A DNA stretch of 64,000 nucleotides from Epiperipatus broadwayi (taxonomy: Eukaryota; Onychophora; Udeonychophora; Euonychophora; Peripatidae): positions 1,408,459 through 1,472,458 of the forward strand of contig JAQFVV010012574.1 in assembly GCA_028023455.1 (NCBI GenBank), read 5' to 3'. This document shows, in pieces, positions 50,990 to 64,000 of the stretch. Position numbers and translations under genes: made by a program. The notes under the pieces are model-generated. The model was not told the DNA's origin. It worked only from the letters and a program-made list of their open reading frames with translations, and searched no databases. The stretch's first letter is position 1. Each line of letters begins with the position of its first letter.

Positions 50990-51475
50990 AACTACTGATA
51001 CACATGACCACACACATGTAGAAAAGATAAATAATCACCAATATATCTATTATGTGCTCATCAGTTGATTCATATTATCATCTCCCATATATATATATAT
51101 GAGCGGTCAGAATGACTTGAGGTAAACTTGGGCATGGCAATAATATTGGAATTAGCATGGGATTTGGGTTTTTCATCATCAGATTTTCAGTGGTATAGAT
51201 GGCTGAAGAGTTGGAGGTTGGAGTGGATTGAAGCCTGTCCATTAAAATATGAAAATTTGCTATCTTAATATAAACTGAACACTGATTATTTTTATATGTG
51301 TGGAAGATGATAATCTGGACCAATTGATAAGTGCTGGTTTAGCATGAAATAAGAATACTGATGATTATTTATCTTTTCTACATGTGGGTGGTTAGGTGTA
51401 TCAGTGGTATGAGATAGTGTGGATAGTTGACTGGAACTTGAAAGTCTGAGTTCAAATCCCGTATATATTTACAAT
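50990..51475. mobile_element. SINE-A copy with inverted 5' fragment
   Basis: The forward copy (51105-51475) starts GGTCAGAATGACTTGAGGT and ends with the B-box-like GAGTTCAAATCCC. A reversed piece of its 3' half (51007-51100, with ACATGTAGAAAAGATAAATA and ATCACCAATATAT) precedes it. The layout resembles the insertion at 39173, which also opens with a reversed 3' piece. Confidence 0.75.
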
Positions 51476-53649
51476 TAAGCTCTAGGTATATGAAGAATGC
51501 CTGTATTTCAATTATTGCATTTTATGCAGACTTTAGAAAATATAAGTAACTAAATAGCTAATAGTATAAACAATCCAAATAGAGAGCTAAGAAAGGATCT
51601 GGCTATATATTCACTTGACAATATAGACAACTTTGAGCTGCTAAACGTCAGACTGCACAGCGCTCGTTGCCCATTATTTGGTAGAATGCAGACTGTTGAC
51701 TACTGACGTAATCGTACCTGTACATGAGATAAGCTCTCTCCCCTCACCAAAGGTAAGTGGTGACAAGATTTAAAAAGTAATTGCGTACCGTCAACAATTA
51801 AACATTCGGAATTCGCTAAACCTCTGTATTACAACTGTTGTATATATCTTGTTATTGTCACTACTTATAATAAATAACATCTATTTATTGGCTTATGTGT
51901 TGGCCGGGACATTATTTCGGCGGCAATATAAGGATAAACATAACAGTAAATTTTATCAAAATTATTACTCCCTGCATATCTATGTTAAATTTACAAGAAA
52001 AAAGTATTTAAATTATGGATTTACTTATAACTAGCTTTGTGCGTGTGCGTATATGCTGTATTAAAATTTTATATAAAGTAATTGAGGATTAAAAAGAGAG
52101 GGGAATCTAAAATAAAAATCATAAAAGCTTCCGAAATATTCTACAAAATGAAATTAAATGATAATAAAAAATAAAAGAAGAAGGAATTATCCATGAAGAT
52201 TATTAAATAAAATTAAGCCGAACGAATTTTGACCTATTGGTATCAAATTGTTAAAAAAATACCTCAGATTACTAAACTGAAATTGGTGCTATCAGGATTT
52301 AATGGAGAAAAAAATTAGATTTGAAGATTTAAAATAAATTATCTATTACTAAATACAGTAATTATTTCATATATATATAAGATTTTTTTTCTGTAGTAAA
52401 AATGTATTAAATTACATTCATTAATCATAAGGGAAAAGTAAAAGCATTTTAAATAGGATCTTACGGGAGCATTTAAAAAACAGGTTTATTAAAGAAAAGA
52501 TGGAAATTATTTTATTAGTGATGATATCTTTTGTATTTTTAAATAAAAAAGTAGAGATGATTTCCTGGTGAAACTAACTTTTATAGGAACAATTGAATTA
52601 TGTAATTTAAATTTAAAGTAGTTCACCTTTAATTAATTTCCTGTAATAAAGTTCCTTTATTTTTATTTTTTATATAATATGTATTTTAATAGATTATTAT
52701 TATTATTATTTGAAAAAACAAAAAACAATGACGACAAAAGAAACAAAACAGATTGCTGTAAATATTATTTTAGTGTTTAAATTGAATTACAAACTTGCCA
52801 AAATGGTGAAGCTGATTCGTATAAAACGCTTTATCAGTAGTTGTTTTCTATAGGATGCACAATTTTATTCTAATAAGGCTGAAATTGATGTCATGTAAAC
52901 ACTCTTAACAAAAGAAATTAAACATACAAGTTTTCGTTAATTTGTTGCTAAAAATCAATGTTTACTTATTTAAATAAGTAATTCAAGAGTTGTAAATTAA
53001 TATATTAATCACATTTTTTTCCATCTCCATATTTAAATATCCGTGTCATTTTGTATATGGGGAGGTGTCTATATCCTAAATAAGATGAAAATAATTTTAC
53101 ATTCTCCAAGATATATAGATACTATAAATATGGTTTCTGAATTTTAATATTATAAAATTTATTTAACTCTGTTTACAGTTATTTCTATTTTTTATTATTA
53201 CCACATTTACGAAAAAGTTTTGCGTATACTAGTAGAGCTGTTATTGCCCAGGAAAAATTTTAAACTTTTTTTTTTAATATTTCATTCTGACTTAGGATAT
53301 TCCCCCACCCCACACCACCCTTAGATAGAGAGTTAATAGCTAACACGGTTAATCAATATGATATTGGCTGTATAACAAATCTTCACTATCAGGAATGTTC
53401 CACTATTGAGAATTGTTGGAGAGGCCTTTACCTTGCTGGATATTATTTAAAGATTTTTATTTTTACTTCATTAAAAAGTGAAGATATAAAATTCGTAAAT
53501 AGTTTTCATTTAAAAATTTAATTAAATGAATATTAAAATTGAATACTAAATATTTTTTATCAAGATCTGTAGATTGCTAGATTTTACTACCTTAGAAATC
53601 ATCTGGGTCTTACGTCATCTAAACCAATGTTCTACACAATATGCTGATA
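51476..53649. other. AT-rich DNA with a possible LTR end, no gene recognised
   Basis: No coding frame is recognised. The stretch 51590-51930 is less AT-rich and has features that could be an LTR and the following junction: an AATAAA-like string near 51868, then TTGGCTTATGTGTTGGCCGG. No partner LTR or gag/pol frame follows, so it is only a possibility. Confidence 0.3.
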
Positions 53650-53960
53650 TTTAATCATAAACACCAAAGACAGATCCTTCACATTAATTCTGTTGCCTTT
53701 TGTAAGACGTTCTGTTTATTATTCTATCTTCAGATATTTATAATTCTTTACTTTCTTTAAGTCATCAATCTTTTTTTTTTCTTTAAGCATCTTCAATAAA
53801 CTCTTTCAACATATTCTTTATAATTCTTCTATCTTTAGGTACATGTCCAAATCAGTTCTTATTCTCTTTTTAATTCCTAAATAAATTATTTCTTGTTGCT
53901 TTTGTGAAGCATCAAATTTATCCAGCTTGCAAAAACTTTGAAATTGTTTTATTGAGTTAT
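53650..53960 (-). pseudogene. Possible LINE C-terminal remnant
   Basis: On the minus strand one frame reads FGHVPKDRRIIKNMLKEFIE, then RKKKIDDLKKVKNYKYL. This resembles the 'GHV.R....I...L' and 'R..R..DD....' blocks near the C-terminus of RTE and related LINEs. Stops lie on both sides and no RT motif is adjacent, so the call rests on a short match only. Confidence 0.35.
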
Positions 53961-54137
53961 TGTTTTTATAAGAGAAATATCGCTTGATAATTTATTACTA
54001 TGAAATGTTTTTTTTTTAAATAAAATTAATTAATTATAAAATCAGTCAATATGAAAAATTATATATATATATTATTTTTGCTTTTGTATTTAAGTATATA
54101 CATATGTAAATAAATTTACTGTATATATATAATTATA

Positions 54138-54360
54138 TCCTGTGTATAGTGGTAAGAGTGGCATATTCACAAGCTATAGGTTTAAATTCCAGGATCCAAG
54201 GCTCTTCACTAATGAAAACCACCAACTAAAAATTAGATATTGAATGAGTAGACAATAAATAGAGATTTTATGCACCAATCTTCTAGCATTCATTGATTTA
54301 CTATGGCTTGCACCCAGTGGCACTACTGTACAAAGAATTCACTATTGTTTTAAGCTATAG
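54138..54360 (+). mobile_element. SINE-C copy, tRNA-derived
   Basis: A tRNA-like head with GTATAGTGGTAAGAGTGGC (A box) and AGGTTTAAATTCC (B box) about 30 bp apart, as in Pol III internal promoters. It is followed by a body with AAAACCACCAACTAAAAATT and GGCTTGCACCCAGTGGCACT, then an AT-rich end. The body matches the inverted copies at 19.5-20.0 kb. Divergence shows it is not recent. Confidence 0.7.
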
Positions 54361-56160
54361 GTTTCTGGATAGATTGCTATTTAAGCAAAGTAATATATAT
54401 ATAATTTGATTATTGAATGGGTCTGCTGAATTCAGTCTCCTATTTAAGTGCTCAAATTTCACATAAACCTTTGAACTACTAAACATATAATGAATTTTAG
54501 TTTTTTATAATTGATATATCAGTTCTGGGTTAAGATCGGCAATTTTATATAAACTATGTCTTCTATTATGTATGTAAAGACAGAAGAAAATAGAATTAAT
54601 AAGTGCTAATTACTAGGCTTTCTAATTGTTGGATGATTAGAGGCTTGATCAGAGTACTATTCTTATTTTATCTTGTAGTTAAGAATAGATATCTTTTTAC
54701 TGACAAAGTTGATATATTAGCTGTGTTGAAAAATTCTAAGTTATTGGAAAAAATTTCAATTACTTAGTCTTTATTCAAAGTTAGATTACAGGTATTTCTC
54801 TCTTTCTCTTTCATTCTCTTTCATTCTCTTTTTCTCACTCTATATATCTAATATTAGCTCAAATTAGTTATATTACAAAGCTGCATAAAAAAATTGTTTA
54901 ATAAAAAAACTCATTGCCATAATTTAGAAATAATTACATAAACTACCTAAAAGTTTAAAAAAGTTAGTTCATGCATTTCATCACTATATTAAATATTTTA
55001 TAAGATTATATTCTAATGTGGCAGAAACAATTAAATGATAAATTGCAATGTAATGAAAGAAAGAAAAGTAGTTTTAATAAGAACAAGATTGAATTATGCA
55101 ATTTGAACCCTTTTGGTTTGCCTTTTTTTGAATGGAGTATTAAATAAAATCACCCATAGTTAATTTGATCAAAAAACTTTTTATAGTAAATTTGATGGAA
55201 AAACTAAATATGGTATTAAAATTTTAGTGTTAATAATATTTTGAAAGTTATTTAAAAATTAAATGTTAATGATGATTTTTTTTTACTTCCTATTATTGAC
55301 TAAGGTAAATTGAGAAAGAAAGAGAGAAAAGCAATTTATTTTTCTTTCATTAATTTTTCAAATCATGATATGATATCTGTAAAATTGTTTTTATAACATG
55401 TTGTGAAAATAATAAATAAAATGTTTTCTAAAAACATGTAAGAAAATGGATCAAATCTTGTAACCAACTGGTAATGAATTCATTATTTGGAAAACATGTT
55501 TTTGAACAACACCAAGAAGGGTATTAATAGTTTAGTCCAATCCAGTCTAGTCTATTCTAATCTATCTGAAGATTCAATTTAAGGGGTAGTGCTACACTGA
55601 TCCAAGGTCAAAAAAAGAAACTGCTAGTTAAACTGTTTTTCACCATAAATTGCATAGTCATGGTTTTCTGATTGTATTTAAAGCATTTTTCAATACTTTA
55701 GTAATAATAGCCATTATGATGATTTATCTAGGAGAAGACTATCTGTTATATGTGGCTAGGCAACAAAATACTATAACATCCAAAATACTCAGAAAATGCC
55801 ATCTAATCCTGAAACTAACACTGAATTTGGCTAGAACCAGCCAATGCCTGCATTAATAGTGCTATAAAAAAAATTAAATGTGCTGTAAGAACTATCCAAG
55901 ATCTGCTGAGACTATACTCTATCTAATGTCACCACTGCTGCTTTGTTTTTTTCTCTAACATCACCAGTGCCCAAGGAGAATAACTACCACTTTTGGAGGA
56001 ATTAATGAAGACAATCATAAATATATTAAAAGAACAATATTTGCAGAGAATCATAGTTTGGAACTGTTTAAATATTTCACATGGTAAGTTGTTATCATTA
56101 TAGATATTGTAATAATAAGGAAAAATGAAAACGTCCCAATTAAGCAAGTAACATGTTTAA
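54361..56160. other. AT-rich DNA, no gene recognised
   Basis: Only short frames (up to 72 codons) without family features. A pyrimidine-rich CTCTTTCTCTTTCATTCTC run occurs near 54797-54838. Confidence 0.45.
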
Positions 56161-56288
56161 ATTGGTGAAGTTAATTACAGATAATAAGATTACTGAATGA
56201 GCACTTTTGAAAAGTTTTATTGTCTCATAATCACAGCCAGAAAGTTGAATGAGCACAAAGAAAAAGGGTATGTGCTAAATATTTAAAT

Positions 56289-56516
56289 TTATGCAAAATG
56301 GGTTAGAGATATGGAGAGAAGGAAGCATACTTTCTTCTGATTTACAGAATTGGTGTTATTAACTATAAGCCATACATCTTTAACTTTATATTTAGAGTCA
56401 TGGTGCTCTATACAAGCAATGGTGACAGAAAATGGTTCTAATATATGACTGGTGGACTTTTGGAGTTCCAAGAAGATGGAATTGTATTTGGGTTTATTCA
56501 GAGCTCTTTTATACAA
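56289..56516 (-). pseudogene. GIY-YIG C-terminal fragment, left arm of palindrome 3
   Basis: A 75-codon frame reading YKRALNKPKYNSIFLELQKS, then KVKDVWLIVNN. It is homologous to the right-arm frame at 56699-56920. The Glu of the 'KEA' block is replaced by Asp and the following Ala by Val, so this arm is decayed at the metal-ligand position. Assignment to a Penelope-type nuclease is by pattern and by its link to palindrome 1. Confidence 0.55.
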
Positions 56517-56698
56517 GTAACAGTATTGAGAGATGTGAGTGAGAGAGAGAGATGTGCAATATTAGCCATAATATATAGCACTGCAGCTGGTTTGAAGGCA
56601 AAACTAATCAATAACTCAAAAGATCATTTATGCCCTCAAACTGGCTGCAGCACTAATTTCATGCCTTTCTCTCCACTTACATTTTTCAGCACTGTTAC

Positions 56699-56920
56699 TT
56701 GTACAAAAGGGCTCTGAACAAATCCAAATGCAATTCTATCCTCTTGGAGCACCAAAGGTCCACTGGCCATATATTTGAATCATCTTCTACCACAAATGCT
56801 TGTATAAAACACCAGGACCCTAAATGTAAAGTTAAAGAAGCATTGCTTATAGCTAATAACACCCATGCTATAAACTGGAAGAAAGCATGTTTTTCTCTCT
56901 CCAAAAAGTGGACTCTCTAA
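56699..56920 (+). pseudogene. GIY-YIG C-terminal fragment, right arm of palindrome 3
   Basis: A 73-codon frame opening at a TTG, with NSILLEHQRSTGHIFESS, KVKEALLIANNTHAINW and FSLSKKW. The spacing of the His pair, the KEALLI glutamate and the 'IN...LS..W' end agree with the second half of Penelope GIY-YIG domains. The GIY and YIG motifs themselves are absent, because the arm is truncated at the palindrome centre. It aligns with the frame in palindrome 1. Confidence 0.58.
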
Positions 56921-57060
56921 CCTACTTTGCATAAATTTAAATATTTATCACCCACATTTTCCAGTGTGCTCATTCAGCTTACTGGCTATGATTATGAGAA
57001 GATAAGACTTCTATAAAGAGTTAGCCAATAATCTTATTATCTGTAATTAGCTTCACCAAT

Positions 57061-57664
57061 ACGGGCATTTTACATTTAGACATATTATTATAGATTTTAT
57101 AAAGACTTTAATTTAATCTTAAAATATCTTTTATTATCATTATATTTCATATTTTGTATATGCATTAATAGTTAGTTTTCATTTATGCATTATTAATAAA
57201 TTATAAATTATTGTTTTATTAATCCATTTAGTTTGTGTTTTCTTTTTGAACCTTACTCCAAACAAAAAAAGAAATCATGCAATCCACTGAGGGACATACA
57301 GGAATGATGGTAATAATTTGAAAGTGTTGATGATTGGGCATTAATAAGTTTTCCAAAAGTAAATTTTCTTAATTAGAAGGTTATCGAAACTGAAAAACAA
57401 ATAAAATACTTTTGAAAAGACTGTTATAAATCACCATCAACATCATATTGGTTAATATTAATATATATTTGAATAGAATCATAATTTATTTGAATTTTAT
57501 TAATCGTTCAACTTTTACCATATAAATATTAATTTGAATCAAACTTGTTATTTGTATATCTTTGATTATTGGTTTAAACTCATTTACCATCGAATATTTA
57601 CCATTACAATGTATATATATAATTAACCCATTCAGTTTACTGAATGATTACTATAGAAAGTAGA
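57061..57664. other. AT-rich DNA, no gene recognised
   Basis: No feature supported. Confidence 0.5.
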
Positions 57665-57782
57665 GATTTGAACTTAGGATTTTCAGTCTTTTCATTCTCC
57701 ACTCCATCTCAAATAACTGATCACATGACCACAACATATGAAGTGGAGGATGAAATTAGACTGAAAATTCTAAGTTCAAATC
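57665..57782. repeat. Small palindrome with tRNA B-box-like ends, loop 30 bp
   Basis: GATTTGAACTTAGGATTTTC to CTCCACTCCAT (57665-57707) pairs with 57738-57782, allowing a 2 bp indel and a few mismatches. The outer ends carry GATTTGAAC / GTTCAAATC, the B-box-like end seen in the SINE fold-backs, pointing outward. It is probably a fold-back of a SINE 3' fragment. Confidence 0.75.
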
Positions 57783-57895
57783 TTTCTATTTTATATATAT
57801 GTGTGTGTGTGTGTGTTGAAATGGTCCTGAAAAAAACAAGAAAGGAGGGCATGCAAATGGATGTCGATATTCCTTAAAATAATCTAATACATATG

Positions 57896-58363
57896 CCAAA
57901 TAAAATATGCCTACAGTTTTCTCCCTTTTTTATTGAATTACACAGTTCTTTAAAAGAATGTATGAGACATTAGAAGTAATAACAGATTATCTTTAAACCT
58001 AATATCCTAACTAATGATGAGCATTATCTAAATCATATTTCCTGATTATCATTTCTATCAAACATGTCTAAATACAGAGAATATCTATCCCTTGCTACTA
58101 TAGATGCTATTTATTTAATTAAAATGTATCTGTCATACTGCAGATTAGCAATATCTCTAAAATGGGAAACTACTACAGGTTGGGTTCAAATCCCTCTCTA
58201 ACTTTTTAGATGTTAGCCCCGTGGTTTATTTTATTATTAACTGAAAAGAAAAACAATGCAATGCATTACATGGGTGTATGTATGTAGCTATATTTAACTA
58301 TGTTTGAAATTAGAGAGAGAAATGAACAACTAATATTAAAATAATATAAATATAATAAAACAA
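57896..58363 (+). repeat. Direct repeat, left copy (about 450 bp)
   Basis: This is similar to 61367-61815 in the same orientation: CCAAATAAAA, ACAGATTATCTTTAAACCTA, ATCTGTCATACTGCAGATTA and TTAGATGTTAGCCC are shared. Near 58170-58190 it carries GGGTTCAAATCCCTC, a good tRNA B box, so it may be a further SINE family. A pair of ancient LTRs is the alternative. Confidence 0.75.
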
Positions 58364-58639
58364 AATGTAGTTAGAATATTAGTGATTAAATATTCATACT
58401 GGAGGCAAATAAAAAATGTAAAATTACAGTGTCCAAAATTAAACTCAACATGGAGTACTATGACAAAGTCAAATTCTCAGCTCATTGCCAGAATACTCTA
58501 TTCCATCATTATCAAAGAAGGCTCAATTAAACAATTTCTCAAAGTACAACTGCCTTCTTTCCTGAAAAAAATAATAAAGATAACAAAATATATATATATT
58601 TCATTCCAAAGTATGCATATATCTAACAAGAAATGATTT

Positions 58640-59537
<898 letters not shown>

Positions 59538-60076
59538 CAACAGCAGCAGCAGCAACAACAACAACAAAAGTTAAATATATTTCTCCTAAAATCGCTAATT
59601 CTTTAAACAAATCCTAAGTTATCACTGAGAGTTGATTTTATTTATCATCCACACAGGTTTCAAGTCTTCCCTCTCTCTCTCTAGATATTTCTTTGCTGGT
59701 CTATGTATCCTTGTTTGAAATGACCTGAAAATTTTCCTATCAGTCTCTTAATGTTCTGTGATGAAACTGATCTCTAAAGCTTCTTTATGATTTTGAAATA
59801 TATTAGTTATATTAAATAATAAATGTGGCCAAACATGAGCATCATCTTGTAAGTTTCTGCAAATTTTAGCCAACTTAATCTCTTCCAGCATTAAACTAAG
59901 ATTATATTATCACTAAAGAGTATTTAATCATTCTACAGATGGCTTAGCCTGGTCTATAAATTTTATTTTTAAAAATTGATTCACACACTGGTGAACTTCA
60001 TTATTAACTTCAATATTAGTGTTTGAAGATTTATTCCCCATTGATTTTGCTATATCTAGTTTTATTTAAATACAGG

Positions 60077-60143
60077 TATCAATTGTATGAGATAGATTGA
60101 ACAACTTAAGGGAGCTTGAAAGTCTGGGTCCAAATCTTCTACA
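60077..60143 (+). mobile_element. SINE-A 3' fragment (tRNA-like part)
   Basis: GTATCAATTGTATGAGATAG and CTTGAAAGTCTGGGTCCAAA match the SINE-A 3' portion at 51390-51465. Only about 67 bp are recognisable. Confidence 0.5.
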
Positions 60144-60199
60144 ATTATATCTAGTTTTCCTTCAGTATAATCCATACTGCAATTGTTTTTAAGGCTTTC

Positions 60200-60900
60200 T
60201 GAATTGCTTCTATTTTTTCTATTTAGTTGATTGCAGCTGCTTTAAACTGTTTGTATTTTTGTATAATAATCTTTTACTATTTTCTCATTACTACAGTTTT
60301 TATCTTCCATATCTATTTTTAAATGCTTCATTATTATTGTTAGTTCATCTATACTTTTTCTGATATCTGCTATATTTTTGCTATTTTTCCTATTGCTGTC
60401 TCCTACTTGAAGTTATATTTTTTTCTGTCCTTTACTTCTTGTTCATCTTGTTTTTCATTCATCCCATTCAAATTCTCTCTCCAAACTCTACATACAGGTT
60501 CTGTCATATTTTGAGTATTTACTTCTATCTCTCATTTTAGTCAATCTAATTATCACCTGTTGCTTTTCTTCTTTCATTGCATTCATCATTTCACATAATT
60601 ATATCATACAGTTCTGCTGGCTTTGCTACATTTATTGTTTTATTTTATAATGGCTTTCCTGCATCTCTTGTAATTTCAAATCCATTTTTATTGGCTTTTC
60701 TGCATGTGTGACTACATTTTCTGTTGGCCTTGGAAGATCAAAGTATACAGCATTTGTAAATCTATTATCAATAATGTACATACTATAGGTTGATCTATTT
60801 TCAGGTTTTAACGGTATTGGTTGTTTCACCTCTTGCATAGCCTGTTTCTCAATATTTAAATGTGTTTCCATTTTTTTGAATTTCAATCTTGTAATCATTG
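60200..60900 (-). pseudogene. Unrecognised coiled-coil-like relic
   Basis: The minus strand has an 88-codon frame (60632-60898, starting MITRLKFKKMETHLNIEKQA) and, downstream through shifts and stops, IADIRKSIDELTIIMKHL with IDMEDKN, a heptad-like charged stretch. LINE ORF1 proteins and Gag proteins can look like this, but no diagnostic motif is present. It lies between the direct repeats at 57.9 and 61.4 kb, so it could be internal sequence of an old LTR element. I do not recognise the family. Confidence 0.3.
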
Positions 60901-61366
60901 AATTATAGAAAACTATAATTGTTTTAGTCTATCCTTTACTATTATTTAAAAAATTCTATTGCTCATCTAAAACTAATACAGAATATTATTTATTTACTTT
61001 TATTACTTGCACAAAATTAGAAAACTATATTTTATTTAAGCTTATCACAAAGTTAGTACACTAATCTATACCTTATTACATAGTATTCATTAACTTCAAT
61101 TTAGTGTCTCAGTGTTCATTGCTACCTTACTTAATTAATCTATTTGTTATCTACCCTTTTGCCTACCAATCTCATCTTCTACTCTTTTAACATCTAACAA
61201 TATTTTTTTCATTTCATTTACTAGTGCTAAACTTCTCTCATTTCATTAACTAAACCCTAATTTATTATTTTTCTATATGTATTGGACACACATATTTTGG
61301 CAAATTAATATATATATATAGTAGTTATCTTGTGCAAATCGTTTTATTCAGACTTCATTTGGATCA

Positions 61367-61815
61367 CCAAATAAAACTTTCATTTCAGGTTTTCGTCCCT
61401 TTTTTTTTTTTTTAACTCTGTACAGTTCTTTAGAAAATTGTATGAGGTATTAGAAATAACAACAGATTATCTTTAAACTTAATATGCTAACTAATGATGG
61501 TCAAACTGAGTATCCAAACATATTTCCTGACTATCATTCCAATCAAACATGTCTAAGTGCAGAGAGGATCTATCCTTTGACATTACAGATTCTATTTAAA
61601 ACATATCTGTCATACTGCAGATTAAGATGCCATCTCTATAATGAGAAACATTTATAGATCAAAATCAAATCCCTCTTAGCTTCTTAGATGTTAGCCTGTC
61701 CATTTACTCACTACTAACTCAAAAGAAAAACATGGTAATGTATCACAAACTGTATGTGTGTATAGCTACATTTAATTAGGTTTGGGATGAGAAATGTAAT
61801 AAAACAAAATTTATT
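61367..61815 (+). repeat. Direct repeat, right copy (about 450 bp)
   Basis: This is the partner of 57896-58363: CCAAATAAAA, ACAGATTATCTTTAAACTTA, ATCTGTCATACTGCAGATTA and CTTAGATGTTAGCC. The B-box equivalent (AATCAAATCCCTC near 61660) is degraded. The spacing between copies is about 3.47 kb. Confidence 0.75.
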
Positions 61816-64000
61816 TACATATCTTATATAAAGCTTAGGGATAAATCTAGTACATAAAGAATAATATATATATATATATATTGGCGAGTATATATTCATA
61901 TTTGAGACAATTCATTTACTAAGATTGAATTTAACTTACGGTTCTGATACGCTTACATTCAATATAAAACAATCATATAATTATTATTATTTAACTATAA
62001 TAATATAAATAAAGATTTGCAAAATATGATCAATTGATAACAAATATATATGATATAATAAATATTAACTATTAATAATTGAATGGAAAATTAATTCTAA
62101 ATTCTATTTGCTTTAGCATTCGTTAAAAAAAAATTACTTTAAGAAAAAAAAATTAAACACATATTTATAAGTAAAACAAAATGTTAAAACTATTTAGAGA
62201 ATCTTAATATCAAATCAATATTTGCTATAAATATTATTTTTGATAAACGTTTTTTATTTTAAATAAAAATTCATCTTACCATAGCATCAGAAATCTGATT
62301 TTACACTTCACTAAAAATATATGTCCGAACGCAGTTTTAAAGGTTTACGTTTTCATTTGATGTACTTTTCTTGAGTTACTCTCCGGATAGAATGATATGC
62401 TTGGATTACACATTTATCATGAATAGACTGACAAAAATCATGTTAAAGATGACACATGATGTTAATTCTCGAGAATTGTTACAGGTTGGAATAAAAACTT
62501 TTAAAATTGGCAACTGTAGGAAACTATATAATTGCAAGTTTGCATGGTTTTCCATATTAGCTGAGTAAATAATTTATTAGTTAGATTGTCATTTTAATCA
62601 GCTTAATTATCTGGAATGCTGTTTAACAGAGATTTTTTTTTTTTTTTTTTTGCTGGATAAGGTGATAAAAGCCCATGATTATGACAATGTTATAACTTTC
62701 TTTAAACAAAAAAATTTCTCCCAAAGCTTTTTTTTTTTTTACTAATGCTATTCCGGGTCACACTATTTAATCCAGGAACTTTTATTTATTATTACAAATT
62801 GATTTAAACAATATATATATATATATATATTATTCTATCTTATATATATATTATTTTTTATAAATAAGAATAAAAGAAATTAATAGCTTGCAACTTTTAG
62901 AATAAAAAAAGTAATTCTGATCAGGATACTTTTACTTATATTTTTTTTTTAATTCTTTCTTCCTAATATACCTATGTTAGAGTGCGGGTATAAGGCTTGT
63001 AATATCAGACTAACTTTATTTCAAAAGGATTCTGAACTAGAGTAATATATAAATATGGCATAATGAGAAAAGATCAAGCATCTTTTTTCTTTTGCAAAAA
63101 TTATTACCTTATGTTACGGTAAATAGTATTTCAATTACTTATTGTATATTTCCATGAGTATTATTCTCAAAATTACTTAATATTAAGCACTGAAAGTATT
63201 TTGTAATATATAATTTTATAGTGTGAATCAGTGTGGATAATATTTAAATTGAAAAAACTCGCAGACTAGTCAATTAATTATTGTATTTATATATTGGACT
63301 ATTTCCCTCGTCTAACATGAGTGTCTTTAGAAAAATTTAATTTAATTTAAATATTCCAAATACATTCAACTGCTAGTAATAGCACATCATGTCTTGAAAA
63401 TAAATTGTATGATTGATTTAACATTCATTCCTTCTAGCCTACATATTTCGGACAGCTCTCCATATAAAAAAATATAGTAACAAGAAAAGATGGATTGATC
63501 GTTTCTTGTAAAAGTTACTTTTTTATTTCAATTGCCTATTGCAACAGTTGCATGTATGTAATGCTATCAGGAGAAATTATACAAAAATTATCCCGCTTAG
63601 ACCATTACAACTCCATATATTTATAATTACGTAGCAATAAGTTGGAAAATGTTTTCATCTTAAACCAGCTTATTATAGACATATAAAGGCAATATACATT
63701 TAAATAATCAATCAACCACAAATGTATTAAAATTCTAAATTAAATGTCTAAATTTAAACATTAAAGACAGCTTAAACAATTGTTCTTATTGAATGCATAT
63801 CACTAACAGGAGAAAATATATAAAGAACAATACAGTCATGTCTATACTTTTTTTCTTCACAGAATCATATCAATCTAGTTGTTTTTGTGTTGGTACTGAA
63901 AAGTAGAAATGAAGCAGTCTTTTTAGATTATGTATAATGCTTCCAAAACCAGAATTAAGCTACACAGTGTTGACTATGTACACCTTTGCTCTCCACAGAC
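61816..64000. other. AT-rich DNA, no gene recognised
   Basis: TA runs (61864-61881, 62810-62830), T and A homopolymers and short frames only. A 65-codon frame at 62371-62568 has no family signature. No feature supported up to the window end. Confidence 0.5.

Larger units (their letters stand above)
56161..57060. repeat. Palindrome 3: older fold-back of a GIY-YIG 3' fragment
   Basis: The left arm (56161-56600) and right arm (56631-57060) pair imperfectly, by eye roughly three-quarters to four-fifths, with small indels around a centre of about 30 bp. The outer ends are ATTGGTGAAG and CTTCACCAAT. Each arm encodes, reading outward, a YKRALNK... frame related to palindrome 1. The shared 3' stretches TTTGCATAAATTTAAA and GCTATGATTATGA show that palindromes 1 and 3 come from one element family. 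Confidence 0.8.

Noticed and set aside
62371-62568. 65-codon frame with mixed residues
   Set aside because: No recognisable domain, no splice or promoter context that I can support, and a length compatible with chance.

Overview
The window reads as nuclear DNA of an invertebrate animal. It is roughly three-quarters A+T by eye, rich in TAA and TA microsatellites, and full of decayed transposable elements. I find no operon-like layout and no host protein-coding exon I can defend. The element mix (an endonuclease-type LINE with a TAA tail, an RTE LINE, a second LINE, Penelope-like elements with GIY-YIG endonucleases, three tRNA-derived SINE families, a hAT-like DNA element) would suit a lophotrochozoan such as a mollusc, but the species is an inference I hold weakly.

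Layout. 1-4037: a nearly full-length LINE (LINE-1) with (TAA)n on both sides. 4037-4616: a near-perfect palindrome whose arms encode the end of a Penelope-type GIY-YIG protein, followed by (TAA)n to 4970. 7080-7486: a compound microsatellite. 14310-15350: about 2.5 copies of a 413-421 bp tandem repeat. 16505-16905: a SINE-A copy. 19485-20020: inverted SINE-C copies. 23445-23845: an RTE fragment on the minus strand. 26286-26461: a MITE-like inverted repeat. 26948-29666: a hAT-like element with a SINE-A fold-back inside it. 33480-40140: one RTE LINE split by a 3.4 kb insertion (Penelope RT plus a second LINE) and again by a SINE-A copy with a 14 bp target duplication. 40514-41640: a 98% identical palindrome carrying two divergent, open GIY-YIG reading frames. 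41655-41880: a SINE-A fold-back. 49740-50275: a second RTE tail. 50990-51475: another SINE-A. 54138-54360: SINE-C. 56161-57060: an older palindrome of the same GIY-YIG family as the one at 4 kb. 57665-57782: a small palindrome with tRNA B-box-like ends. 57896-61815: two direct repeats enclosing a 5'-truncated LINE-1 tail and a coiled-coil-like relic. The remaining stretches are AT-rich and show nothing I recognise.

The most striking pattern is that Penelope and SINE sequences here repeatedly occur as fold-backs of one polarity: 5'-truncated ends meet at the centre and the 3' ends point outward. Five inverted repeats have loops of 30-33 bp. In the youngest palindrome 7 of the 11 arm differences are at CpG sites, which points to CpG methylation and deamination after it formed. 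Nothing here works as a pathway; the protein-coding remains are retrotransposon enzymes (endonuclease, reverse transcriptase, GIY-YIG nuclease).
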